DNA of 64,000 nt from RHKX01 sp046330415 (GCA_046330415.1 JAXLSW010000013.1:62001-126000), one strand, 5' to 3'. Shown: positions 10,597-20,960, counted from the first letter of the stretch. Notes: generated by a model from the sequence alone, not told the origin. Program-made: numbers and translations.

Positions 10597-10932
10597 ATGT
10601 CCGACGGGCAGGAGCCGATCCGGATCGACACCGACAACGTCCTCTCCCGTGAGGTCGAGGGCGAGACGGTGATCCTCGACACGCGCACGCAGCGCTACAT
10701 CGGCGGCAACCGCTCGGTCACGGCGCTGTGGCCGCTGCTCGAGCGCGGCGCCACCCGGGGCGAGCTCGCCGCGCGTCTGGTCGCGGAGTTCGGCATCAGC
10801 GCCGAGCGGGCCGAGGCGGACGTGGCGGCGCTGGTCTCCCAGCTTGCCGAGCTCGGGTTGACCGGCAGCGAACGTGGCATCGGTGACGCCGGACCGAGTC
10901 CGGGCATCCGCCCCGCCCCCGATCACGGCTGA
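10597..10932 (+). CDS. PqqD-family protein (RiPP recognition element, B1-like)
   Basis: 111 residues from ATG 10597. The winged-helix PqqD fold is visible: VLSREVEGETVILDTRTQRY (beta hairpin), then LWPLLERGATRGELAARL and a C-terminal helix bundle. Family knowledge: PqqD/RRE domains bind leader peptides and present them to modifying enzymes. It is very like the PqqD at 45517 (both have LWPLLERG). It sits 129 bp after the B2-like protease and 12 bp before an ABC ATPase, the usual partners in lasso clusters. A Pro-rich 25-residue tail is poorly conserved. Confidence 0.75.
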   Translation: MSDGQEPIRIDTDNVLSREVEGETVILDTRTQRYIGGNRSVTALWPLLERGATRGELAARLVAEFGISAERAEADVAALVSQLAELGLTGSERGIGDAGPSPGIRPAPDHG

Positions 10933-10944
10933 GCGGCGGGACCG

Positions 10945-11311
10945 ATGGAGCAGCTCCCGATCCGCTGCCGCGGCCTGCGCCGCAGCTTCGGCGCCGTCAC
11001 CGCGCTGGCCGGCGTCGATCTCGAGGTCGGCGCCGGTGAGATCGTCGCCCTGCTCGGTCCGAACGGCGTCGGCAAGAGCACGCTGCTGCGGATCCTCTGC
11101 ACGACGCTGCTCACCGACGGCGGCAGCGCTGAGATCTGCGGCGCCGACGCCGCCGCCGACCCGGTGGCCGCCCGCTCGTTCCGGGCCACCGCAACCGGGC
11201 TCGCCCGCGACCGCCATCGCCGCCGATCTGCCCGCGGCCGGCCTCGATGCCGACGCCCTCGTGCGCGCCTTCGTCGCCGCCGTCGGCACCGCCGAGATGC
11301 CGTCGCCATGA
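10945..11311 (+). pseudogene. ABC transporter ATPase with internal deletion
   Basis: From ATG 10945 the N-terminal third of an ABC ATPase is intact, with Walker A LLGPNGVGKSTLLRIL. After ADPVAARSF (about 11185) family sequence stops. Q-loop, signature motif and Walker B are all missing. The terminal ~28 residues (LPAAGLDADALVRAFVAAVG) reappear in another frame and end at 11311 with an ATGA overlap onto the permease. So roughly 450-550 bp seem to have been lost. As it stands it cannot hydrolyse ATP. The continuous frame that runs from 10945 into the permease is a read-through by chance. Confidence 0.7.
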
Positions 11312-12117
11312 GCGGACTGACGATCCTCGCCGCCTTCGTCCGCCGCGACCTCGCGATCGACCTCTCCTACCGCGCCGCCTTCGTGCTGCGCGCCGTCTCG
11401 CTGCTGCTGACGCTGGCGCTCTTCTACTACCTCGGCGACGTCGTCGACGACGCCGCCTTCGAGGACCAGCAGGGAATCAGCGCCGGCTACTTCGGCTACG
11501 TCGCGATCGGCCTCGCGACCTTCACGGTGATCCAGACGAGCCTGATCTCGTTCTCGCGCCGGCTCCGCGAGGAGCAGACGACCGGCACCTTCGAGGCTCT
11601 GATGACGACGCCGGCTAGGCCGGCGCCGATCATCCTCGCCAGCGCCGTCTACGAGGTCGCCCGGGCGACGATCGACGGCCTCGTGATCCTGCTCGCCGCG
11701 GTGGTGATCTTCGGCCTCCGGCTCGACACCTCCCCGCAGGGAATCGCGATCGCGCTGCTCACCATGGCCGCGGCGCTGGCGCTGTTCGCCTCGCTCGGCA
11801 TCGTCGTCGCCGCGCTCACCGTCCTGTTCAAACGGACGACCGCCCTGTTGGCGCTGATCGTCAGCGCGATCGCGCTGCTCAGCGGCGTCTACTTCCCGAT
11901 CGAGGTGCTCCCCGCCGCGGTCGAGACGATCGCCGCGGCGATCCCGTTCACCTGGACGCTGGAGGTGCTGCGCGCGGCGCTGCGCGGCGGCGACGTCGAC
12001 GCCGCGCGGCTCGCCGGTCTGGTCGCCTCGGTGGTCGTACTGCTGCCGGTCGCGCTGGTGTGCTTTACTTCCGCCTTGCGTCGCGCGCGTCGGTTGGGTA
12101 CCCTCGCGCTTTATTGA
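11308..12117 (+). CDS. ABC-2 type transporter permease
   Basis: 269 residues from ATG 11308, with six hydrophobic segments and the ABC-2 signature region SFSRRLREEQTTGTFEALMTTPARP. It overlaps the damaged ATPase gene by four bases (ATGA) and would form its membrane partner. In context with the B2-like protease and PqqD protein it could export a modified peptide; it could equally export a lipid or glycan. With its ATPase broken it may be non-functional, or may use another ATPase. Confidence 0.8.
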   Translation: MSGLTILAAFVRRDLAIDLSYRAAFVLRAVSLLLTLALFYYLGDVVDDAAFEDQQGISAGYFGYVAIGLATFTVIQTSLISFSRRLREEQTTGTFEALMTTPARPAPIILASAVYEVARATIDGLVILLAAVVIFGLRLDTSPQGIAIALLTMAAALALFASLGIVVAALTVLFKRTTALLALIVSAIALLSGVYFPIEVLPAAVETIAAAIPFTWTLEVLRAALRGGDVDAARLAGLVASVVVLLPVALVCFTSALRRARRLGTLALY

Positions 12118-12243
12118 CGGCGGGGCCCTCGTTGGCCGGTTCGGATATCACCGGTGGTCGACTGAAGAGGTTCCGCAAATGGATCGGTTTGGATATCGGG
12201 GGCGGGTTTCGCGCTCGTCCGGGAACAACGGGAGAACCACAAC

Positions 12244-15200
12244 TTGAGCAGCAACGGCCGGGGGTCCCTCGGACTCCGCCTCACGATCACCGCACTCGCG
12301 GCCCTGATCATCAGCGCCCTGATCCCCGCCGTCTCGAGCGCCGCCGCGCCGACGATCGTCAACGGTGCCAACCAGGGCCGCTGGGTCGAGTCGCAGGCGA
12401 TCGGCATGGACGGCAGCGCCAACGTGTTCAGGTTCACGGTCGTCGTCCGCCACGACCGCGGCGAGGCCGTCGACACGGTCTCGGTCGACGACAACTGGTC
12501 GAACAACAACTTCGACACGATCAACGTCGTCGGCACCCGACAGCAGACGACGATCGCCGGCGGCAACGCCTACACCCGGGTCACGGTGACGACGACGCCG
12601 GAGACCGGCGGGGACAGCTGCCCGTTCTCGGCCCCCGCCACGCAGCGGCGCAACGACACCTACGGCATCTACGCGCACACCAGCAGCGGCAACACGCAGA
12701 CGGTCACGGCCACCGTGCATCGGGTGCAGAACACCTACAACTGCTACACGCTTCTCGACGCCGAGAACTATCCGTACCTCTACGGCCAGACCCAGAACAA
12801 GACCTCGGTCGATCTCGGCGGCACCGGCGACGACGTCCAGTTCCAGTTCAAGGGCGACGACTACGACAGCACCGGCGGCTGCGACTACTTCGACGGCTAC
12901 CGCTGGCGGCTGCGACCGCTCGGCGGCGGCGCGACGACCCCGGTCACCACGGTCGATACGCCCGGCGGCGACAACAGCACCCAGACGCTGAACATCACCG
13001 GCTGGCCCGGACGCGGCCGCTGGGTGGTCGAGGCCGAGCTCGCCTGCGACACGATGAACTTCGTCGACGTCGGCGGTTGGTGGTACATCGGCGCCGTCGA
13101 CGTCAACAGCCCCTCGAGCCCGACGATCTCGCTCTCCGGCGTGCCCGCGCGCCCGGCCACCGACGCCAGCTTCACGACGACCGCCAGCGTCGCCGACACC
13201 CCCGACTCCGCGGACCTCGGCCACGTCGAGGCCGTCGAGTGGGACAAGGACGGCAACAACGTCTACGAGGAGGGGGAGATCTCCTCGGCCTGGAACACCG
13301 ACCTCAGCGCCGGCCAGCTGCAGCGCACGATCAACACGACCGGGATGACCCCGGGCACCTACACGATCCGCGCCCGCGCCCGCGACAACGGCGCGATCAG
13401 CCTCGCCGACAACAGCTCGAAGACGGCGGTCGGCACCGCGACCTACACGGTCAACTCGCCGCCGGTCGTCAACGGCCAGTCGATCACCGTCGAGGAGGGC
13501 GACGACGAACTCGTCAGCTTCGGCGGCACCGACGCCAACTCCGACACGCTCTCCTACAGCATCATCGACCAGCCCGACCACGGCTCGCTGTCGGGCTCGG
13601 GCGGCAGCCGCACCTACAGCGCCGACTCCGGTTACGAGGGCGCCGACTCCTTCGAGGTCGAGGTCAACGACGGCTACAACGGCATCGACACCGCGACGAT
13701 CACGATCCAGGTCAAGAACACGACCAAGATCGACTCCGGCCCGAATGGACCGCACAACTCCGCGAACGCGAACTTCACGTTCAGCTCGCCCGAGGTCGGC
13801 GCGACCTTCGAGTGTTCGCTCGACGGCGCCCCGTTCAGCACCTGCACCTCGCCGCAGTCCTACACCGGCCTGAGCGAGAGCGCGCACACCTTCGAGGTCC
13901 GCGCGGTCGTCTCCGGCAACCCCGACCCGACCCCGGCCAGCCGCAACTTCACCGTTGACCTGACCAACCCGGACACGACGATCGACTCCGGCCCCAACGG
14001 CCCGACCAACGATCCGACCGCGTCCTTCTCGTTCTCCGCGAACGAGCCCGGCTCGACCTTCAAGTGCAGCGTCGACGGCGCCCCGTTCACCTCCTGCAGC
14101 TCGCCGCTGACGACGTCGAGCCTGCCCGACGGCCCGCACACCTTCGAGGTCGCCGCGACCGACCCGGCGGGCAACGACGATCCGACTCCGGCCAGCCGCA
14201 GCTTCACGGTCGACACGAACCCGCCGGACACGACGATCAACACGGGCCCGAGCGGTCCGATCAGCACCTCGGCGCCGCAGTTCACGTTCTCATCGCCGGA
14301 CAACACGGCGACGTTCGAGTGCAAGATCGACGCGGGACCGTTCAACCCCTGCACCTCCCCTTACACGACGCCGACGCTGCCCGACGGGCCACACACGGTC
14401 CAGGTCCGCGCGGTCGATCCGGCCGGCAACCCCGACCCGACGCCCGACAGCCGCAGCTTCACGATCGACACGACGCCGCCCGACACCCAGATTGACTCGG
14501 GGCCGAGCGGGTTCACCAACGACGCCACGCCGGAGTTCCAGTTCAGCTCCGCCGACAACACCGCGACCTTCCAGTGCCGGGTCGACGGCGGCTCCTACTC
14601 GAGCTGCTCGAGCCCGTTCGTGACCGCCTCGCTGAGCGACGGCTCGCACACCTTCTACGTGCGCGCGGTCGATCCGGGCGGCAACATCGACCCGACGCCT
14701 GAGTCGCGCACCTTCACGGTTGACACGATCGCGCCGCAGACGGGGATCACGAGCGGCCCCTCCGGTCCGACCCCCGACGCCACCCCGACCTTCGCGTTCG
14801 ATGCCGACGAGCCGGGCTCCAGCTTCGAGTGCCGGGTCGACAGCGACCCGTTCGCCCCATGCACCTCGCCGTTCACGGCGGCGAGCCTGCCCGACGGCTC
14901 GCACACATTCGAGGTGCGCGCGATCGACCAGGCGAACAACGTCGATCCGACCCCGGCGTCGCGCTCGTTCACCGTCGACACCAGCCCCCCGGGCACGACG
15001 ATCGATTCCGGCCCGAGCGGGACGATCACCACAGACGCGGCCTCGTTCACGTTCAGCTCGGCTGACGGCAGCGCCGTCTTCGAGTGCAAGCTCGACGCCG
15101 GCGACTGGGAGGAGTGCGTCTCGCCGCAGAGCTTCGCCGACCTCGACGACGGCGCCCACACGTTCTCGGTCCGGGCCGTCGATCCGGCCGGCAACGCTGA

Positions 15201-16626
15201 TCCAGCGCCGCCGACGCGGTCGTTCACGGTCTCGACCGAGGGGCCGGAGACGACGATCGACAGCGGCCCGACCGGCACGGTCGCCGACGACGACGCGACC
15301 CTGACCTTCTCCTCCGATGACAACGCGGCGACTTTCGAGTGCCGTCTCGACGGCGGGTCGTTCGCGGCCTGCACCTCGCCGCACAGCCTGACCGGCCTCG
15401 CCGACGGCCCGCACACGCTGCGGGTCCGCGCGATCGACGCCGACAGCAACGTCGACCCGACCCCGGCGACGCGCAGTTGGACGGTCGATACGACCGCGCC
15501 GTCGGTCTCCTTCGACTCCGGCCCCAACGGCGTCACCAAGAACCCGACGCCGACCTTCGAGTTCGACGCCGACGAGGCCGGTACGACCTTCGAGTGCCGG
15601 TTCGACTCCGACTCGTTCGCTTCGTGCAGCTCGCCGCTGACGGCGTCGAGCCCGCTCGGCGACGGCGCCCACACCCTCGAGGTGCGCGCGACCGACGGCG
15701 TCGGCAACCTCGGCAACGCCGCGAGCCGCAGCTTCACGGTCGATACGGCGGCGCCCGACACGTCGATCGACTCCGGCCCCTCCGGCACCGTCGCCTCGTC
15801 CAACGCGACCCTCGGCTTCTCGAGCACCGAGTCCGGCTCATCGTTCACCTGCACGCTCGACGGCAACATCACCGCCTGCACTTCGCCGAAGACCTACACC
15901 GGCCTCGGCGACGGCAGCCACACGTTCACGGTCGTCGCGACCGACCCGGCCGGCAACACCGACCCGAGCCCGGCCACCCGGACCTGGACGGTCGGCGGCG
16001 GCGGCAACCCGCAGACCCAGATCACCGCGGGACCGAGCGGGAGGGTGCTCGACCGCAACGCCAGCTTCGAGTTCACCTCGTCGGCATCGGGTGCGACCTT
16101 CGAGTGCTCGCTCGACGGCGCCGCGTTCAGCGCCTGCAGCTCGCCGCAGTCCTACTCCGGCCTGAGCCTCGGCGAGCACACCTTCAGCGTCCGCAGCAAG
16201 AGCTCCGGCGGCGCCACCGACCCGACGCCCGCGACGCGGACGTTCACGGTCGAGGAGGCGGCCGCGCCGCCGAGCAAGCTGCCGCCGCGGATCGACGTCG
16301 TCGGCGGCAAGCTGAAGCTGAAGAAGGGGATCCAGGTGGCGACGATCAGCTGCGGCTTCGGCCCCTGCTCGCTCGACTCCGCGGTCGCGCAGCTCAAGGC
16401 CGGCAAGAAGAAGGCGACGCTGACGCCGACCGTCTCGGGCTCGATCGCCGCCAACAGCACCGCGCCGGTGATGCTGACCCTGAAGGGGAAGTTCTACCGG
16501 GCGATCAAGAAGAAGAAGAAGGGAACGATCAAGATCACGCTCACGGTGAGCTCGCCGGCGGGCACGACCAAGGCGGCGACCAAGATCAAGCTGTCCGCAA
16601 AGAAGAAGAAGAAGGGCAAGGGCTGA
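12244..16626 (+). CDS. giant secreted repeat protein (cadherin-like domain + ten ~85-residue Cys-pair repeats)
   Basis: 1460 residues from TTG 12244 behind a GGGAG site. A signal peptide (to about residue 40) is followed by ~370 residues of unassigned beta-rich sequence. A cadherin-like/Big_9 domain covers about 410-490 (VEEGDDELVSFGGTDANSD). Ten tandem repeats cover about 493-1338, each opening with TxIDSGPxGP, carrying FECSLDGAPFxxCxSP with two Cys, then HTFEVRAxDPAGNxDPTPAxRxFTVD. The end is a Lys-rich beta domain. Such repeats suggest an extended, disulphide-stiffened surface adhesin or matrix protein. It shares its repeat unit with the protein at 21274. Function is inferred from architecture only. 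Confidence 0.75.
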   Translation: MSSNGRGSLGLRLTITALAALIISALIPAVSSAAAPTIVNGANQGRWVESQAIGMDGSANVFRFTVVVRHDRGEAVDTVSVDDNWSNNNFDTINVVGTRQQTTIAGGNAYTRVTVTTTPETGGDSCPFSAPATQRRNDTYGIYAHTSSGNTQTVTATVHRVQNTYNCYTLLDAENYPYLYGQTQNKTSVDLGGTGDDVQFQFKGDDYDSTGGCDYFDGYRWRLRPLGGGATTPVTTVDTPGGDNSTQTLNITGWPGRGRWVVEAELACDTMNFVDVGGWWYIGAVDVNSPSSPTISLSGVPARPATDASFTTTASVADTPDSADLGHVEAVEWDKDGNNVYEEGEISSAWNTDLSAGQLQRTINTTGMTPGTYTIRARARDNGAISLADNSSKTAVGTATYTVNSPPVVNGQSITVEEGDDELVSFGGTDANSDTLSYSIIDQPDHGSLSGSGGSRTYSADSGYEGADSFEVEVNDGYNGIDTATITIQVKNTTKIDSGPNGPHNSANANFTFSSPEVGATFECSLDGAPFSTCTSPQSYTGLSESAHTFEVRAVVSGNPDPTPASRNFTVDLTNPDTTIDSGPNGPTNDPTASFSFSANEPGSTFKCSVDGAPFTSCSSPLTTSSLPDGPHTFEVAATDPAGNDDPTPASRSFTVDTNPPDTTINTGPSGPISTSAPQFTFSSPDNTATFECKIDAGPFNPCTSPYTTPTLPDGPHTVQVRAVDPAGNPDPTPDSRSFTIDTTPPDTQIDSGPSGFTNDATPEFQFSSADNTATFQCRVDGGSYSSCSSPFVTASLSDGSHTFYVRAVDPGGNIDPTPESRTFTVDTIAPQTGITSGPSGPTPDATPTFAFDADEPGSSFECRVDSDPFAPCTSPFTAASLPDGSHTFEVRAIDQANNVDPTPASRSFTVDTSPPGTTIDSGPSGTITTDAASFTFSSADGSAVFECKLDAGDWEECVSPQSFADLDDGAHTFSVRAVDPAGNADPAPPTRSFTVSTEGPETTIDSGPTGTVADDDATLTFSSDDNAATFECRLDGGSFAACTSPHSLTGLADGPHTLRVRAIDADSNVDPTPATRSWTVDTTAPSVSFDSGPNGVTKNPTPTFEFDADEAGTTFECRFDSDSFASCSSPLTASSPLGDGAHTLEVRATDGVGNLGNAASRSFTVDTAAPDTSIDSGPSGTVASSNATLGFSSTESGSSFTCTLDGNITACTSPKTYTGLGDGSHTFTVVATDPAGNTDPSPATRTWTVGGGGNPQTQITAGPSGRVLDRNASFEFTSSASGATFECSLDGAAFSACSSPQSYSGLSLGEHTFSVRSKSSGGATDPTPATRTFTVEEAAAPPSKLPPRIDVVGGKLKLKKGIQVATISCGFGPCSLDSAVAQLKAGKKKATLTPTVSGSIAANSTAPVMLTLKGKFYRAIKKKKKGTIKITLTVSSPAGTTKAATKIKLSAKKKKKGKG
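13722..16257 (+). repeat. ten tandem ~254-bp coding repeats
   Basis: These encode the SGPxGP...Cys...Cys...FTVD units of the giant protein. The unit is about 84-85 codons. The repeats differ at many positions, so this is an old array under selection for protein pattern rather than a recent DNA duplication. Confidence 0.8.
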
Positions 16627-16630
16627 GCTG

Positions 16631-19555
16631 ATGGAACTGTTTGTGAACCGGCGCGGCCTCCGCTCCCTCTCGATCCTCGTCGCGCTGGCGGCGCTGGCGC
16701 TGTGCGCGCTGATCGCCCCGCGCGCTGAGGCGGCAAAGGTCGGCAACCCGGGCGCCTTCGGCGCCACCGTCACCTCGGGGACGATCCAGATCAAGACGCA
16801 GACCTTCAACTTCACCGACGCGGACCCGATCACGTTCGCCGGCACGATCGATGCCGCCGGCAACGTCAACATCCCCGTCTCCGGTCAGCACTTCCCGAGC
16901 TTCGCGGTCCAGGGCTACCCGGTCTCGATCATCCCGACCCACCCGATCACCGGCACCGTCAACCCGATGACCGGCGCCGGGTCGCTGCGGCTGCGCGTCT
17001 ACATCAAGATCGACGGCGTGCCGACCGGCGGGGGCTGCGCGATCGGCTCGTCCGGCAGCCCGATCGACCTCAACGCGCTGATCACCGGCACGACCGCGCC
17101 GCCGGGGCCGAACACGCCGATCTCCGGCACCCCCTACAACACCAGCAACGGCACCGCGACGGTCGTCAACAACAGCTACAGCGTGCCCGCCTCGAACAGC
17201 TGCGGCCAAGGCGCCAGCACCGTCGACGGCGCGCTCGGGCTGCCCTCGGCCGCCGGCAACAACTCGGCGGTGTTCAACCTGGTCACGAACCCGTTCCTGC
17301 AGAAGGGCGTCAACGCCTCCTACACGATCACCCCGAACAGCGGCTTCACGCCCCTGAACAGCAACTTCAGCGCCGCCGCCTCGTCGGTTCCGGCCGGGGT
17401 CAAGACCTGCACCCCGGCGCTGCCGAGCACGCCGAACTGCGGCTACCGCTGGGACTGGGACAACAACGGCACCGTCGATCAGGTCACCAACACGAACTCG
17501 ACCAGCCACACCTACTCGACCCCCGGCAACTACACGACCCGGCTGACGATCTACGACAGCGACGGCGACACCGACACGACAACGCGGACGGTCACCGTGA
17601 CCGGGCGACCCGACCTCGCGATCGACAAGTCGCATACCGGTGATTTCCAGACCGGCAACACCGGCACCTACACGATCGACGTCGATAACAATGGCAACGG
17701 CGCGACGACCGGGACGACGACCGTCACCGACACGCTGCCCTCCGGGCTCAGCTACCAGTCGGCGAGCGGCGCGGGTTGGACCTGCGGCGCCGCCCCGCCG
17801 CTGGTCACCTGCACCCGGACCGCGGCGATCCCCGCCGGCGGCTCAGCGCCGTCGATCACCCTGACCGTCAACGTCGGCGATTCGGCGCGGCCCGCGGTGA
17901 CCAACACCGCCGGCGTCGCGACGCCGGACGAGACCGCGACCAGCGACAACACTGACAGCGACCCGACCGACGTCAAGGCGATCGACGTCGCGGTCGACAA
18001 GTCGCACACGGGCAGCTTCCGGGTCAACCGCAACGAGGACTACGAGCTGCGCGTCACCAACGACGGCTCGCTGGCGACGACCGGCACGACCACGGTCAGC
18101 GACACGCTGCCGATCGGGATGAACTACTTCAGCTCGAGCGCCCCCGCGGGCTGGAACTGCAACGGCTCGGGCAACAGCTTCTCGTGCACGAACCCGAACC
18201 CGCTGCCGGTCGGCTACGACGAGACGATCACGCTGACCGTCGCCGTCGACGGTCAGGCGGTGGGGACGCAGACCAACACTGCGACGATCAGCACGCCCGG
18301 CGACACCGACCCCACGGACGACAGCTCCAGCGACCTGACGGTGGTGGTCGCCGCCCCCGACCTGGCGATCGACAAGAGCCATGACGGTGACTTCCGGGTC
18401 GGCACCCCCGGCGTCTACGAGCTCGACGTCACAAACGACGGCGCGCTGCCGACCGCCGGCACGACGACGGTCACGGACACCGTCCCGGCTGAGCTGCCGG
18501 TGCAGTCGGCGAGCGGCGGCGGCTGGAACTGCAACGTCAGCGGCCAGGACGTGACCTGCACGAACCCGACCGTGATGCAGCCCGACGAGTCGCTGCCGAC
18601 GATCACGATCACCACCGGCGTCACCCAGGCGGCGATCCCGCTGGTCTCGAACAGCGCCACCGTCGCAACCTCGGGCACCGGCCAGGACGCCGATCCGAAC
18701 CCGGTCAACGACACCGACGCCGATCCGACCGCGGTCACCGCAACCGACCTGGCGATCGACAAGTCGCACTCGGGAACCTTCCCGGTCGGCGGCAACGGCA
18801 GCTTCACGCTCGCGGTCCGTAACGACGGCACCGCGCCGACCGCCGGCACGACCACGGTCACCGACACGCTTCCGGCCGAGCTCTCATACGTGAGCGCGAG
18901 CGGCTCGGGCTGGAGCTGCAACGCCAGCGGCCAGGACGTGACCTGCACCCGCGCCGCCACGATCGGCGCCAACGCGGCCGCCCCGAACATCACGCTGACG
19001 GTCGCGGTCGCGAACACCAACTCGCCCGACGTCACCAACACGGCGACCGTCGCCGGCGCCGATGACATCAATGCCGCCAACGACTCCGACTCCGACACGG
19101 CGGCGCTGGTCGCCGCCGATCTGCAGATCGTCAAGTCGCACTCCGGCGATTTCGTGGTCGGCACCCAGCGCGCCTACGACCTCAAGGTCAAGAACGTCGG
19201 CCCGCTGCCGACCACCGGCACGAACACCGTGACCGACGTTCTTCCGACGGGGCTCAGCTTCGTCTCCGCCAGCGGCCCGAACTGGAGCTGCAACAACGGC
19301 GGCCAGACCGTGACCTGCACGCGGACGAACCCGATCGCCGGCGGCGGGCCCGCCTCGACGATCCAGGTGCTCGTTGACGTCGGCGCCGCCGCCTTCCCCG
19401 GCGTCACCAACACGGCGACGGTCGACAACGCCAACGACCGCAACCCCGCCAACGACTCCTCCTCCGACCCGACCACGGTGAAGACCGCGGATCTGGCGAT
19501 CGCGAAGACTCATAGCGGCCAGCTCCGCGCCGGCGTCGCAGCGAGACCTACGTGA
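16631..19555 (+). CDS. secreted PKD + DUF11 repeat protein, N-terminal part (frame broken at ~19540)
   Basis: ATG 16631 lies 4 bp after the previous stop. A signal peptide ending APRAEAA leads a ~210-residue N-terminal domain, a PKD domain (YRWDWDNNGTVD ... YSTPGNYTTRLTIYDSDGD) at about residues 230-325, then DUF11-type repeats of ~124 residues starting DLAIDKSHTGDF (17611, 17983, 18355, 18745, 19115, 19490). Each repeat ends TNTATV...DxDPT. The frame is lost at about 19540, and the protein should continue into the reading from 19552-21267. Likely a long surface or matrix protein. Confidence 0.75.
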   Translation: MELFVNRRGLRSLSILVALAALALCALIAPRAEAAKVGNPGAFGATVTSGTIQIKTQTFNFTDADPITFAGTIDAAGNVNIPVSGQHFPSFAVQGYPVSIIPTHPITGTVNPMTGAGSLRLRVYIKIDGVPTGGGCAIGSSGSPIDLNALITGTTAPPGPNTPISGTPYNTSNGTATVVNNSYSVPASNSCGQGASTVDGALGLPSAAGNNSAVFNLVTNPFLQKGVNASYTITPNSGFTPLNSNFSAAASSVPAGVKTCTPALPSTPNCGYRWDWDNNGTVDQVTNTNSTSHTYSTPGNYTTRLTIYDSDGDTDTTTRTVTVTGRPDLAIDKSHTGDFQTGNTGTYTIDVDNNGNGATTGTTTVTDTLPSGLSYQSASGAGWTCGAAPPLVTCTRTAAIPAGGSAPSITLTVNVGDSARPAVTNTAGVATPDETATSDNTDSDPTDVKAIDVAVDKSHTGSFRVNRNEDYELRVTNDGSLATTGTTTVSDTLPIGMNYFSSSAPAGWNCNGSGNSFSCTNPNPLPVGYDETITLTVAVDGQAVGTQTNTATISTPGDTDPTDDSSSDLTVVVAAPDLAIDKSHDGDFRVGTPGVYELDVTNDGALPTAGTTTVTDTVPAELPVQSASGGGWNCNVSGQDVTCTNPTVMQPDESLPTITITTGVTQAAIPLVSNSATVATSGTGQDADPNPVNDTDADPTAVTATDLAIDKSHSGTFPVGGNGSFTLAVRNDGTAPTAGTTTVTDTLPAELSYVSASGSGWSCNASGQDVTCTRAATIGANAAAPNITLTVAVANTNSPDVTNTATVAGADDINAANDSDSDTAALVAADLQIVKSHSGDFVVGTQRAYDLKVKNVGPLPTTGTNTVTDVLPTGLSFVSASGPNWSCNNGGQTVTCTRTNPIAGGGPASTIQVLVDVGAAAFPGVTNTATVDNANDRNPANDSSSDPTTVKTADLAIAKTHSGQLRAGVAARPT

Positions 19556-20960
19556 TCGCGGTCGACAACGTCATACGCGCCGACCGGCGCGGTCGCGACG
19601 GTGACCGACCCCGAGCAAGGCCGACCTCACCGACGCGATCAGCGGCGACCAGTGGGACTGCTCGGCGAGCGGCCAGAACGTCAGCTGCGAGGCACCCGGC
19701 CGGGATCGCCTCGGCTACGCGGCGCCTCCGCGCGACCTCGAGCTGGGTCGACGTCGCCGACGGCGCCCCGGCGCAGATCACCAACACCGCGACGGTCGCG
19801 GTCGCCGGCGACCAGAACGCCGCCAACGACTCCGACGGCGACACCTCCGGCGTCGGCCGTGTCGATCTGGAGATGACGAAGACGCTGAGCGGCGGCGGCG
19901 ATCTGGCTCGCGGCGACATCTCGACCTACGAGCTGCAGGTCAACAACAACGGCAACCTCGCCAGCGACCGGCCCGCACACGTGACCGACACGCTGCCGGC
20001 CGGCCTCAGCTACGTCGCCGCGTCCGGCACCGGCTGGAGCTGCGACTTCGCCGGTGGCACGCTGAGCTGCGACCACGCCGATCCGATCGACGGCAACGAC
20101 GCCGCCGCGCCGATCGCGCTCGACGTCCGGGTCAGCGCCGCGGCGCCGAACTCGATCACCAACACGGCCGCGGTCGCAACCCGCGGCGACTCCGACGCAA
20201 GCAATGACAGCGACGGCGCGACCGCCAACGTCTCTGGCGTCGTCCCCGACCTGGCGCTGTCGATGAGCAAGGTCGGCAGCTTCCGCAACGGCGGCCATGG
20301 CACCTACGCGCTGTCGATCCGCAACGTCGGCAGCGGCCCGACAACCGGCGCGAGCACGGTCAGCCTTTCGGTGATCAGCGGCACGGTCGCGGGGGGCAAC
20401 GGCAGCGGCTGGAGCTGCAGCGGCACGACCTGCACGCACGCGACCCCGATCGCTGCCGGTGCCCGCACCGACCTCGACCTCGACGTCAACATCAGCAAGG
20501 GCGCGCTGCTGCTGATCACCTCGGCGTCGGTGGCGACCGCCGGTGACCCCGAGTCGGCCAACGACTCGGCCAGCGACTCGACGGTGACGACCAAGATCGA
20601 CGCCCAGGCCACGATCAGCCACAGCGGCGCGCTCGCGATCGGCCAGCAGGGCAGCTTCGCGGTCGCCGCCACCAACGCGGGATCGGCCGCCACGGTCGGC
20701 ACCACGGTGATGCGGGTGACGCTGCCCGATACGTTCGACTACGTCAGCGCCAGCGGCTCCGGCTGGACCTGCACGCAGTCCGGCAACGAGGCCGTCTGCG
20801 AGCACCCCGGCGCGATCGCCGCGGGAGCCAGCGCCGGCTTCGACCTGCTCGCCAAGCCGCTGGTCGGCGGCAGCGCCCAGCTGACCGCGACCGTCGCGAC
20901 CGAGGATGACGCCAACGCGGCCAACGACGCCGCGACCGACAACGCCGACGTCGGCGCCGG
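17611..20960 (+). repeat. nine ~370-bp DUF11-type coding repeats
   Basis: Starts near 17611, 17983, 18355, 18745, 19115, 19490, 19861, 20250 and 20600. Each encodes a DLAIDKSHxGxF opening, a TxTVTDTLPxGLSYVSASGxGWxC core with a Cys pair, and a TNTATVA closing strand. The last three have drifted most. Confidence 0.75.

Noticed and set aside
10945..12117. One continuous frame that looks like an ATPase-permease fusion
   Set aside because: The middle (about 11190-11305) is Arg-rich out-of-frame translation; the true ATPase end lies in frame 2 with an ATGA overlap, and the permease starts at 11308.
12148..14139. 663-codon antisense frame, and similar long ones at 14290-15672, 19681-22029 and 22885-25350
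   Set aside because: Shadows of the repeat proteins; Val/Gly/Arg-rich without domains.
13722..16257. Regular repeats, possible CRISPR or satellite DNA
   Set aside because: The unit is ~254 bp, in frame and diverged at the DNA level with a conserved protein pattern; no short identical repeats with spacers.
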